Assembly: GCF_000485595.1 (NCBI RefSeq)
Contig: NW_014579062.1
Span: 2,584-44,773, forward strand
DNA: 42,190 bases
Direction of reading: 5' to 3'
From: Priapulus caudatus
Taxonomy: Eukaryota > Priapulida > Priapulimorpha > Priapulimorphida > Priapulidae
Shown piece after piece: positions 9,711 through 19,146 of this stretch. The translations under genes were made by a program, and so were the position numbers. The notes beneath the pieces were generated by a model. The model had not been told where the DNA came from and did not search any database. It saw only the letters and a list, made by a program, of their open reading frames with translations. Every line of letters begins with the position of its first letter. Within the stretch, counting starts at the first letter, position 1.

Positions 9711-10967
9711 ATCACCGTATTCAGCTTGGCCTTCGCTCTCTAGCTTATTCTTCATCACCCAAGCCTTTTGCTCCAACAGCAATTTTACTCATCTTGTCTT
9801 TGTCGTTCCACAGCCTCTAGCTTCGCTGCTTGCTCGGCCTTTTTCTGCATGGCATATGTCTCTGCCATTACTTCATCTCTTCCTGCTCTCTGTTTCCTAA
9901 CACAGCCATCATCTGCTCTTCTTCATTCTTCACTTCCTCGGTGGCTTCTCGTGTCTGCTTCCCACTCTGCGTGTCCTCTGTCTCTATTTCCTGTTTTATC
10001 CCCATCTCTACAGGTTGCTGGCCTTGTAAAGCTTCTGGTACCTCACGACCACCGTGACCTGGCACTGTTTGCAGTTCCGGTTGCTTCTGCGATGCCTGCA
10101 TAAATTCCTCTTGTTGCTGAAAAGCCCTCTCTGCTTCACGATGCTCTTCTTGCCTTCGCTCAGCTTCTTCGTGTTTATTGTAGATTCCTTTTTGTTCCAT
10201 TCTAATATGTTCTTTCTCTTGCTTTCTGGCTGCTTCTTGCTGTTCCTGGAACATTCTTGCTTGTTCCATTCTAATACCTTCTTCCTCTTGCTTCCTGGCT
10301 GCTTCTTGCTGTTCCTGGAACATTCTTTCTTGTTCCCTTCTAATACATTCTTCCTCTTGCTTCCTGGCTGCTTCTTGCTGTTCCTGGAACATTCTTTCTT
10401 GTTCCATTCTAATACCTTCTTCCTCTTGCTTTCTGGCTGCTTCTTGTTGGTCCTGAAACAATCTTAATTGCTCCTTCTCCTGCCTTCTAATTCCTTCTTG
10501 ATTTTCTGGAACAATCTCTGCGTTTCCAGTCGTGCATATGCTGCTCTTGTCGTCTTAATGCCTCCGGCTTGATGGGTAACTTCCGACTATCGAGGAATGC
10601 CTTCGCTTCTCTCACCACATCAATATACGCATCTTGAACCTCAAAGAGATACCCATCACTATCGTCAATATCACCGTCGTCAGTGAGAAGCACATGACAA
10701 TCCTCGTGTGCGTTAGCAAACTCGGAAAATACTCCCTTTAATATCCGAAGTCTTGCTTCCGTCTCTTTCATAATCTTGCTCTGCTACCAGGCGCTTAATG
10801 GTGTTACCTTCCCAGGTGAGTTCCCTCTGTAACTTCTTGCACTCCGCCATTGTCATGATTGCTCGATTCTCGACTAGATTCGCCTCATGCAGTCTTAGCT
10901 CATAGACTTTTTCTTGCTCATGTCCCCCCATGCACGCATACCATTTACTCATGTAGTCCTGCTTCAT
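9711..10967 (-). pseudogene. BEL/Pao gag with coiled coil and 23-residue repeats
   Basis: Starts at the ATG at 10967 (MKQDYMSKWYACMGG...), continues after a frame change near 10771-10713 (MKETEARLRILKGVFSEFAN..., typical helical gag N-terminus), and from 10461 becomes a long Glu/Gln/Arg coiled coil. Four 23-residue repeats of the pattern MFQEQQEAARKQEEEGIRMEQ occupy 10461-10186. After the coiled coil the sequence jumps straight to the RT palm, so the C-terminal gag zinc knuckles and the protease are missing. At least two frameshifts are present. Confidence 0.78.
10186..10461 (-). repeat. 69-bp in-frame tandem repeat in gag, four units
   Basis: Four head-to-tail units of exactly 69 bp (23 codons), each coding a heptad-like charged helix; units differ by a few substitutions but not in length. 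Copy 1 begins inside the last unit, so repeat recombination may have set its boundary. Confidence 0.9.
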
Positions 10968-11150
10968 GGAGTTTTACACATGCACTCTTGCTTTATGTAT
11001 TTTTTACTCATGCACTCTTGCTTTATGTATTTTTACTCATGTCCTCTTGCTTCATGTAACTTTTACTCATGTCCTCTTGCTTCATGAATTTTACTCATGT
11101 CCGCTTGCTTCATGTAACTTTTACTCATGTACTCCTGATGCATACATTTT
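10966..11150 (-). repeat. ~30-bp tandem repeat in the BEL/Pao leader
   Basis: About six units of 28-30 bp on the minus strand (ATGAGTAAAAGTTACATGAA, then GCAAGAGGAC), each with two ATG codons. The gag start itself (ATGAAGCAGGACTACATGAG at 10967) is the last unit, so gag's first codons belong to the repeat. A 28-bp unit and ATAAAG variants close the upstream frames. Confidence 0.85.
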
Positions 11151-11155
11151 TTTAC

Positions 11156-11657
11156 TGTTACGTTCCGTGCGTGATAATCAAAAACCCAACTCGGCATCTT
11201 TTCCGTTATCTCTAAAATTTATTACTCAGCACATGCGTTGAGCGCACGTGCAGGTAAAACTGTAAATACAAAATAATGCACACTAAATATTACGTCGCTC
11301 ATGTCATGCAATGTTCACTATATTCAACGTTATATAACAAGATTCAAATTATAAGAAATTAGACGAGAACCAAGAGAAAAACACTTACAATGTATGGTGC
11401 ATCGTGGAAGAAATGCGCGAGCGCACGCGAACGTATAAATACGGCTCAAGCAGCAAAAGGGCCCGCGCCACGCACAACAGACGCTTTTATACCGCGACAA
11501 GGAAACCCGCGAGTCACGTGATTATATCATAATGTAAACGGGCCGAACCGCAGCCAAGCTGAATAGCTTAAATACCGCGCAAAACAAGAACCGAACAGTG
11601 CTAGAAATACGACAGTATATGACCCACACTCAACAGAAATGATGAGAAGAAATAACA
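11156..11657 (-). repeat. 5' LTR of the BEL/Pao element, with promoter and poly(A) motifs
   Basis: Same ends as the other LTR. On the minus strand TATAAAAG (11491-11484) would place transcription start inside the LTR heading toward gag, and AATAAA (11223-11218) lies downstream in the same strand, the usual order for an LTR. It is 502 bp against 498 bp for its partner, the differences being scattered substitutions and short indels. Confidence 0.92.
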
Positions 11658-12252
11658 GTTATCGTCCAACTCCTTTGATAGTGGTTAATGGCAACCAGCC
11701 CCACTTACAGGAGCCCTGTGTGATGGAGAGATCTCAATACACATGAGGTCAAACATACACCGCCCCCCGTTAGCATGGCCCAGTATGACGTAGAGAGACA
11801 AATGAATACGATTACCATGTAGCTATGGCTAGCCATTCCCTTCAAAACTACAATAGGAAATAGAATGAATGTAACTTTGAATAGAAACAATACTTCCATG
11901 AATAGAAAACACAAACAGGAATATATAGGTAATGCAAGTCTGAATAGAAACAATGCGTATTTTATACAAAACCTATAATATCACTCAACACAATCATATT
12001 CATTGTAATGCCTTTATTCTAGACACCAACAGTAAACGCAAACGAGTGTCACAGAATACAAATTACATTACATTATACAAACAAAATATAATCTTAAACA
12101 TTTAGAAATACAAATTACTGCTAGTACAAGAACGGTAGGTGTCAGCACTATCTAATAGTTCTGGCACCTAACCAATGTATGATTGGGTTGAGTATAAATA
12201 CCAATTTTATACAAAACCTATAATAGGTGGGGGCGGACTGACGTCACTTCCC
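11658..12252. other. Right TSD followed by unassigned AT-rich sequence
   Basis: 11658-11662 is GTTAT, the second copy of the BEL/Pao target site. After it comes AT-rich DNA with a weakly repeated phrase (ATAGAAACAATAC..., near 11880 and 11945; TTTTATACAAAACCTATAAT at 11960 and 12203). The only frame of any length (11953-11705, minus) is hydrophobic low-complexity sequence that I do not accept as a gene. Confidence 0.4.
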
Positions 12253-12546
12253 CTAAAGCGGGCAGCGCACTTCATAATTTTCGTTGCTCGTACAGGCAAT
12301 TTTCGTGGTTGCCACAAAAATGGCCAAGTGTACGGGGGCCGGCAACGACCACTCACCACGGAAATTTAGTGGTGACCACGAGTTGCCGAGAATCAAACCG
12401 GTTTGATTTCTCACCACGAAAATTGCTCGTGGTGGCAACTTGTGTTGAAGTATGCTGTGACGCCGCGGCAACGGCCAAAAAAATTGCCGACCCCGAAAAT
12501 TGCCTGTACGAGCAACGAAAATGGTGAAGTGTGCTGCTAGCTTTAG
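12253..12546. mobile_element. Palindromic foldback / MITE-like element 1
   Basis: 294 bp whose ends are inverted repeats: CTAAAGC at the left and GCTTTAG at the right, with about 75 bp of matching arm including CGTTGCTCGTACAGGCAATT. The exact centre (12399/12400) is a perfect 18-bp palindrome AATCAAACC/GGTTTGATT at 12391-12408. Smaller internal repeats of TTGCCACCACGAGCAA type fill the middle. No TSD could be read. It has no coding capacity; frames through it are shadows. Confidence 0.75.
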
Positions 12547-12601
12547 CATCACGTCCGGTGAACCAGGGCCGATGAAAACAAAGCGCGAATCAGCTATAAT
12601 C

Positions 12602-12991
12602 AAGCCGGTACGGGAGATGACGGTACGCATATATTTGCTAATATATTGACTAATTGTGCGTCAATAAACTCAATATTTACAGAGAGTATAGCTAAGACAG
12701 TTGTCTATAGGTATTTAGAATATATTATGCAAATAATCTCCCGTACCGGCTTGAATTCATACTCTCTGTGAATATTGAGTTTATTGACGCACGATTACTG
12801 ATTAGTCAATATAGCAAATATAAAATTATATATGCGCGCGGAAGTGAATTACAGATGATTAAATTTCTAAAATTCTAGATACCTATAGACACATGTCTTA
12901 GCTATACTCTCTGTGAATATTGAGCTTATTGACGCACGATTAGTTAATATATTAGCAAATATATGCGTACCGTAATCTCCCGTACCGGCTT
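12602..12991. mobile_element. Palindromic foldback / MITE-like element 2
   Basis: 390 bp with inverted arms of roughly 130 bp: AAGCCGGTACGGGAGAT at 12602 and its complement ending at 12991. The arms share CGTCAATAA, CAATATT and GAGAGTATAGCTAAGACA. A third, partial copy of the arm lies in the middle (about 12729-12830, from ATCTCCCGTACCGGCTTGAA). TSD not readable. No open frame of interest. Confidence 0.8.
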
Positions 12992-13084
12992 AAACATATA
13001 GACACCCCAGAATCGGGATAGAGATCGAGCATGGTAAAAAGTTAGTACTGCTTAGAATACGGACGTAGTTTGGCTATTTAATAT

Positions 13085-13597
13085 CTATTTCGTAATTTTT
13101 CGAGTAATGCAATATGAGTAGATCATACTAGCTGTATTGACTACGTGGATTATGAATAACGGTATTGGATAGTCTATTAGCATACGCTTCAATTTTGCAA
13201 ACCATGATGGCGCTGGCAAACATGGATAAATTATCGTTGCCCTCGCTCGCTGCGCTTGAATATGATCCAGAATTTGAGGGATCATGTGGAACGGTCCATT
13301 TACAAAATTGTTTTCTAGAGCCCAATTCGTTTGCGCTAGTGTATTTACCCCTTCCGACATGGGATCTAAGAACTTCGAGTTGTATCTGGGCAGCAGATGA
13401 CATCTTAGTGAACCAAACCTGTCCACACTGTGTGGACTCCATATATTCTCTAAGAGCTTGAACATACCTGGGTGCAGAGACCATTCGTATGCATTGGCCA
13501 GCCGAGACAAACGGACGGCCATTATATTCTCTCTGTCAGCTAAGAAGCGAGCTGAGATGTGGACATTCAGATTGATATTGTTTACAATAGTATGCAA
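13085..13597 (-). pseudogene. DIRS-like retrotransposon RNase H fragment
   Basis: A 170-codon frame whose middle resembles the RNase H region of DIRS/Ngaro-type tyrosine-recombinase retroelements: an initial VHISARFLADRENIMAVRLS block, EWSLHPGMFKLLENIW, SVDRFGS and LPRYNSKFLDP, then GVNTLAQTNWALENNFV and a proline/tryptophan block ending SWFAKLKRMLIDYP. In the family these blocks follow the RT and contain the later catalytic Asp, here in VDRF. The last 25 residues are hydrophobic and probably unrelated sequence. No upstream RT, no recombinase and no terminal repeats are visible, so it is a fragment. Confidence 0.72.
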
Positions 13598-13838
13598 ATT
13601 ATAATATATTGTACTATAATTATAAAATATATATATTATAAAATTATAATATATATTCAGGGGATAATAATACCTTTAGAATAATCTTTGCAGTAAAATA
13701 TAACTATTTCCCCCCGTTTTCCCGTTGTACACTCTAGGTATTATTAGCTCTTCATATCTTGCATCTAATTAATTAGGAACAGCTGACTAATTAAGGTAAT
13801 CGAAGGCGGACGGTAGACAGATAATCGTGGAGTGTCGC
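13598..13838. other. AT-rich spacer
   Basis: AT-rich spacer with short TATA palindromes near 13630-13655; nothing else seen. Confidence 0.4.
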
Positions 13839-14655
13839 GTGTGACAGTGACAACGTAGTGTGACAGTGACAAAATAGTGTGACAGTGAGCACGTAGTGTG
13901 ACAGTGACAACATAGTGTGACAATGAGAACGTAGTGTGACAGTGACAACATAGTGTGACAGTAACAACATAGTGTGACAGTGACAACATAGTATGCCAGT
14001 GACAACGTAGTGTGACAGTGACAACGTATTGTGACGGTGACAACGTGGTGTGACAGTGACAACGTAGTGTGACAGTGACAACGTAGTGTGACAGTGACAA
14101 CGTAATGTGACAGTGATAACGTGGTGTGACAGTGACAACGTGGTGTGACAGTGACAACGTGGTATGACAGTGACAACGTAGTGTGACAGTGACAACGTAG
14201 TGTGAGAGTGACAACGTAGTGTGACAGTGACAACGTAGTGTGATAGTGGCAACGTAGTGTGACAGTGACAACGTAATGTGACAGTGACAACGTGGTGTGA
14301 CAGTGACAACATAGTGTGACAGTGACAACATAGTGTGACAGTGACAACGTAGTGTGACAGTGACAACGTAATGTGACAGTGACAACGTAGTGTGACAGTG
14401 ACAACGAGGTGTGACAGTGACAACGTAGTGTGACAGTGACAACGTAGTGTGACAGTGACAACGTAGTGTGACAGTGACAACGTAGTGTGACAATGATAAC
14501 GTAATGTGAAAGTGACAACGTCGTGTGACAGTGACAACGTAGTGTGACAGTGACAACGTAGTCTGACAGTGACAACGTAGTGTGACAATGACTACGTGGT
14601 GTGACCATGACAACGTATGTGACAGTGACAACGTAGTATGACAGTGACAATGTAG
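13839..14655. repeat. 19-bp tandem satellite (GTGTGACAGTGACAACGTA)
   Basis: About 43 head-to-tail units of 19 bp with scattered substitutions, such as ACATAG or ACGTGG for ACGTAG. Because 19 is one more than a multiple of three and the minus-strand unit lacks stops in any phase, all three minus frames stay open for 265-330 codons. Those frames encode a 19-residue Thr/Val/His/Ser repeat and are a by-product of unit length, not genes. Confidence 0.96.
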
Positions 14656-14757
14656 TACGGAATAAACACGTGAACACGCACGCGAACGGGGGGAAGGCAC
14701 GGTAGAAACATTTACGGTAAAAAAACTAAAACGCGAGACGAGGGCACGGTAGAAACA

Positions 14758-17259
14758 TCCCATTTCTTAAAAGTTGTCTACTGATGGAATTTTATCATAG
14801 AAATCTATGCTAGAATAACTCCTCTTCAGTTTAAATGCATGATTGTTGCAAAATATTGTTCTTCTCGGAAGATATTGCGCATGCGCGAGCACCGTTGAAG
14901 GCGTGCAGTACGGACTTGCTGAGGTAGAGAGTAACTTGCTGAGGTAGAGAGGGATGGGAGACTAAGGAAAGATGAAAGGGAAGATAGTTGAGAGGTGGTA
15001 GACAAAGAATGATGGAAGATGATGAAATAGTATTTTGGCACCCTACTGGCTAGGGCGCTGTCCCAAATATAAACACAGGCACACTGAAAAAAAATTATTA
15101 CGTAAATATATGCTGAAATACCCCCTAACTATATTAAATGCATATTTATTACAAAATATAACTCCTCTGATGATATGCGGGCGATGATATAGGGGATGAT
15201 ATAGGGCGCATGCTCTAACACACTAACGTAGCCAGATTGTATACTGACTGGTATATGCAGTGGGTACCTTACATGCAAGGTCTTCATCCCATTTCTTAAG
15301 TTATCTCTACTGATTGAATTTTATCATATAAATCTATGCTAGGATAACTCCTCTTCAGTTTAAATGCATAATTTTAGCAAAATGTTGTTTTACTCCGGAG
15401 ATATTGCGCAAGCGCGAGCACCGTTGAAGGCGTGCAGTACAGACTGAAAAACACTGCATAATATAACTTTCTGAGGTAGAGAGGAATGGGAGTGAGGAAA
15501 GACGCCAGGGAAGGTAGTTGAGGAGCGGTAGAAAAAAAGGATGCTGTGCGAGAGACAATGGAGGCAAGGGGGAGAATGGAAGGGGATGAAATAGTAGTTT
15601 GGCACCCTACAGACTAAGGCGCTCTCCCAATTATAAGCATGTCCCCGCTCTCCCACTTAAGTGATGTCTACTAATGGAAGTTTATCATATAAATTTATGC
15701 TAGGATAGCTCCTCTTCCGTTTAAATGCATAATCTTTGCAAAATACGATTTCTCGCAGGAGATATTGCGCATGCGCGCACCGTGTTAGGCGTGCAGTGCC
15801 GTCTGAGGCAAACTTCATAATATAGTTTGCTGCTGGGGAGAGGGGATGGGAGACGGGGGAAAGGCTGCAGGAAAGATAGCGGGGGGCGGTGAAAGAAGAA
15901 GGAGGCTGAGCGAGGGACAGGGGAGGCAAGGGGAAGGGCGCGAGGGCATAAAGTAGGTGTTTTGTACGCTACAAGCTAGGGCGCTCTCCTAATTATAAAC
16001 ACATGTCAACTGATAAAGGTTTATTAGGGAAATCTATGCTGAGATATCCCCTAACCACTTTAAAAGCATATTCATCACAAAACATGACTCTTCTGGTGAG
16101 ATATTGCGCATGCGCAAACACCTTAACGTAGCCAGATTGTGTACTGGCTGGTATACGCATCCGGGACCTTACATGCAAGGTCTTTCTCCTATTTCTTAAA
16201 TGACGTCTACAGATAGAATGTTATTATATAAATCTATGCTCGGATAACTCCTCTTCATTTTAAATGCATAATCTTTGCAAAATACAATTTCTCTCGGGAG
16301 ATATTGCGCATGCGCGCGCACCGTGTTAGCCGTGCAGTGCCGTCTGAGGCAAACTTCATAATATAGTTTGCTGCGGGGGAGAAGGGATGGAAGACCGAGG
16401 AAAGGCTGCAGGGAAAATATCTGGGGGCGCTGGAAGAAGAAGGAGGCTGAGCGAGAGACAGGGGAGGCAAGGGGAAGGACGCGAGGGCATAAAGTAGGTG
16501 TTTTTTACGCTACATGTTAGGGCGCTCTCCGAATTATAAACACATGTCTACTGATAAAGGTTTATTAGGAAAGTCTATGCTGAGATACCCCCTAACCATT
16601 TTAAATGCATATTCATCACAAAATACAACTCCTCTGGTGAGATATCGCGCATGCCTTAACACATTAACTTAGCCAGATTGTGTACTGGCTGGTATACGCA
16701 GCGGGGACCTTACATGCAAGGTCTTCTTCTTATTTCTTAAATGATGTCTACTAATGGAATGTTATCATAGTATAAACCTATGTTAGGATAGCTCTTCTTC
16801 ATTTTAAATGCTTAACCTTTGCAAAATACGATTTCTCTCGGGAGATATTGCGCATGTGCGCGCACCGTGTTAGGCGTGCAGTGCCATCTGAGACAAACTT
16901 CATAATATAGCTTGTTGAAGGAAAGTGGGGATGAGGGACTGAAGAAATGTGGCAGGGAAGATAGCTGGGGCGGTAGAAGAAGAAGGAGGCTGAGCGAGGG
17001 ACAGGGTAGGCAAGAGGAAGGACGCGATGGCATAAATTAGGTGTTTTGTACCATTCATGCTAGGGCGCTATCATAATTATAAACGCAGATGAACTGATAA
17101 AAGTTTATTAGGGAAATCTATGCTGAGATACCCCCTAACCATTTTAAATACATATTCATCACAAAATATAACTCCTCTGGTGAGCTATTGCGCATGCGCT
17201 AACACACTAACGTAGCCAGATTGTGTACTGACTGGTACATGCTGCGGGTACCGTACATG
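14758..17259. repeat. Higher-order tandem array, A and B half-units
   Basis: Alternation of an A unit (~345 bp: TTCTTAA...CTATGCTAGGATAACTCC...GGCACCCTAC...GGGCGCTCTCC) and a B unit (~195 bp: ATACCCCCTAAC...CTAACGTAGCCAGATTGTGT...ACATGCAAGG). A units begin near 14758, 15291, 15652, 16191 and 16731; B follows every A except the one at 15291. A and B resemble each other (TAAATCTATGCT..., TTAAATGCAT, then the GATATTGCGCATGCGC region), so they look like an old duplication now amplified as a pair. Recurrent minus frames beginning MPPLSLAQ are in the A unit and differ in length and frame, so they are not called as genes. Confidence 0.88.
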
Positions 17260-17363
17260 TGTAGCGTTTCGCGTCTCCCGGCGACACCCGATGGCGCCAC
17301 CGGTCGATACTTAGTGACTAGCACACAACCCTTAGGTATTTCGGGTGTTGCTATCCCCCGGGC

Positions 17364-17810
17364 GCGATTATTTTTTCCGTACCGTTAACGCGTCAGCGCT
17401 CGGGGAGCGTATTGGGAATGCTTGCATATCACAGCTCAACAGTCCCTCTAAACACTATGTACTCGACTACTCAACAAATAATTAAAATATGTGTTTACAC
17501 AGGCCTTCTATCGCTAGCAAAGACCGTTTCTTGGAGCTAGTAGTGATACGCTTTCATACTTAACGAGACAAAGATGGCGGCGGTGGCGCCGATTTCGAAA
17601 TAACGCCTTGGGAAATAAATTCATGATTTGAGAGTTTAGATGAGCTAGAACCCTAACCCTAACCCTAACCCTAACCTTGGCTTAACCCTAACCCTAACCC
17701 TAACCATGGCTTAACCCTAACCCTAACCCTAACCCTAACCCTAACCCAGTATGCATTCCCAATACGCATAGCGAGCGCTGACGCGTTAACGGTACGGAAA
17801 AAATAATCGC
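17364..17810. mobile_element. Inner MITE with telomere-like core, nested in the outer MITE
   Basis: TIRs of about 58 bp starting GCGATTATTTTTTCCGTACC and carrying GTTAACGCGTCAGCGCTC, then GCGTATTGGGAATGC, at both ends. The left flank is CCCCCGGGC (17355-17363); the right flank is a C run ending CCCCCGGGC. This fits a 9-bp duplication whose C tract has gained about four bases. Its core holds (CCCTAA)n at 17649-17747. No coding capacity. Confidence 0.82.
17649..17747 (-). repeat. Telomere-like (CCCTAA)n array in the inner MITE
   Basis: Three blocks of perfect CCCTAA hexamers separated by CTTGGCTTAA and CATGGCTTAA, i.e. a small higher-order pattern. TTAGGG reads on the minus strand. It sits between transposon TIRs. 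Confidence 0.93.
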
Positions 17811-18021
17811 CCCCCCCCCGGGCGTGGAGGGACGGTCACGTGATACAGTTGACATATACTTCAAAATGGTTACACATGCGGTAAACCTAACTCCAACACC
17901 TCCAACCAGAAACCTATCACTAAATATATGAATCTCGGACCGCTATATAGTAGCAGTCTGATGCGCAAAAATTAATCTATGGTGTGGAGACAGATATGAT
18001 GATGCAAAAACTCTAAATACA

Positions 18022-18108
18022 AACCCTAACCCTAACCCTAACCCTAATCCTACCCCTAATCCTAACCCTAACCCTAATCCTAATCCTAACCCTAACCCTA
18101 ACCATAAC
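18022..18108 (-). repeat. Degenerate telomere-like array in the outer MITE
   Basis: CCCTAA units mixed with TCCTAA and CCCCTA variants, grading into ATACTA and ATAATA repeats up to about 18150. It is more diverged than the inner array, consistent with the outer MITE being older than the one inserted in it. Confidence 0.9.
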
Positions 18109-18214
18109 CTAATACTAATACTAATACTTATACGAATAATATTAATCCTAATACTAGTGCTGCCATCGTGCGGCGTCCTTCCACGCCCGGGGGATAGCAA
18201 CACCCAGGTATTTC

Positions 18215-18703
18215 ACTCACCTGTTGTGCCCGGAGGCGTTGAACTGGCCGTATCGTCGCCATCCGAACCCTGCTAGCCACTCGAGCGCTTGAGTGCTACT
18301 GCGCTCCCGCAATAACCCATTCCGCTATGTTCCGGTTCCGGTGCGTCATAGTTAGTCAACAGTGCGGGACGAGTAACAACACGCACACACACAACGGAGC
18401 AACTCCCACCCCTGCCCGCTGGCCTCGCGTTACGTTGACTAACAAGTGTATACCCAGGGTAAACACAGAGGTTAAACAAATAGAATGGACTATGAACGCA
18501 GCCGGGCAAAAAGGGCTACAGTACAGTTAAGTAACCGGCGGCCTCCCCTCCCGCGCAGCCGCGCACGAAATAGATTAACTCCTCCGCTATTCGTGCAGAA
18601 CCGATACTTCTACTCTAGTACTGTATTATTTGCTCACCCCACAACGACGGGACAATACGGGGTTCTACTCACCCAACGGCCGCTCTAGGCCGAACGCGGT
18701 GGT
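18215..18703. other. Remaining right part of the LTR-like insertion, no gene
   Basis: GC-moderate sequence within the 17260-19146 insertion. Short frames on both strands have no recognisable domain. It is retained as possible LTR interior. Confidence 0.3.

Positions 18704-18790
<87 letters not shown>
18704..18790. repeat. (CT)n microsatellite
   Basis: Unbroken CT dinucleotide run of about 87 bp inside the LTR-like insertion. Confidence 0.97.
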
Positions 18791-18792
<2 letters not shown>

Positions 18793-19146
18793 AACGCTAT
18801 ATCTCTAACTCTCTTTATGACTCTATATCTCAAGCTATGCTCTGCGTGCAACCTCTCTCCTGTGCGCCTCCCGCCAACTACCAAGAACTACACGACGATT
18901 TCCCGCCTATAACCTGCAGGCCAACTGTTTCGCCGTGCTCTTCCGCTAGAGGGGAACCACTGCATCCAACATGGCGGCCCTCTTTGTTGATATTTCAACA
19001 ATCGGTAAGCAAACCCAAGACAAAACAGGACACAAGGACAGAACAATTAGACAATTACAAACATTTACCTTCTCCCCATCTCCCGGTTCCCAGGGGGCTA
19101 TTTCCCCACCGCTCTGGGAACCCGAGGGCCCGGTGCCACCGCTACA

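Larger units (their letters stand above)
6847..11657 (-). mobile_element. Complete but defective BEL/Pao LTR retrotransposon (copy 2)
   Basis: 4.8-kb insertion with two LTRs (498 and 502 bp), a GTTAT TSD on both sides and coding remains on the minus strand in the order gag, RT palm, RNase H/A17, integrase zinc-binding end, integrase C-terminus. The purine run GGTGGGGAG (7353-7345, minus strand) lies directly before the 3' LTR as expected for the polypurine tract. No clear tRNA primer site is visible inside the 5' LTR, where a 30-bp tandem repeat begins. Protease, RT fingers and the integrase catalytic core are missing, and numerous single-base indels break the frames. The two LTRs differ at roughly 4% of positions by eye, so this is not a very recent insertion unless some differences are sequencing errors. 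Confidence 0.92.
17343..18205. mobile_element. Outer MITE with 9-bp TSD (contains inner MITE)
   Basis: Ends are inverted repeats GGGTGTTGCTATCCCCCGGG / its complement (17343 and 18205), flanked by AGGTATTTC at 17334-17342 and 18206-18214, a perfect 9-bp TSD. The left TIR is split by the inner MITE; its continuation GGGCGTGGAGGGACG at 17819-17834 pairs with CGTCCTTCCACGCCC at 18175-18189. A degenerate telomere-like array lies in its right half. Nine-base TSDs with long TIRs point to Mutator-like transposases (inference). Confidence 0.85.
17260..19146. mobile_element. LTR-like insertion (possible solo LTR) in the tandem array
   Basis: It interrupts a B unit exactly between TACATG and TGCAAGG. 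It begins TGTAGCG and ends CGCTACA, a 7-bp inverted end of LTR type, and is flanked by CATG (17256-17259) and CCTG (19147-19150), a 4-bp duplication with one mismatch. Subtracting the nested 863-bp MITE and its 9-bp duplication leaves about 1.0 kb, a plausible solo LTR. No retroviral protein lies between the ends, so a non-LTR explanation is not excluded. Confidence 0.55.

Noticed and set aside
13765-14763. Three overlapping 265-332 codon minus-strand frames
   Set aside because: They are phases of the same 19-bp satellite, open only because of unit length; no non-repeat protein sequence.
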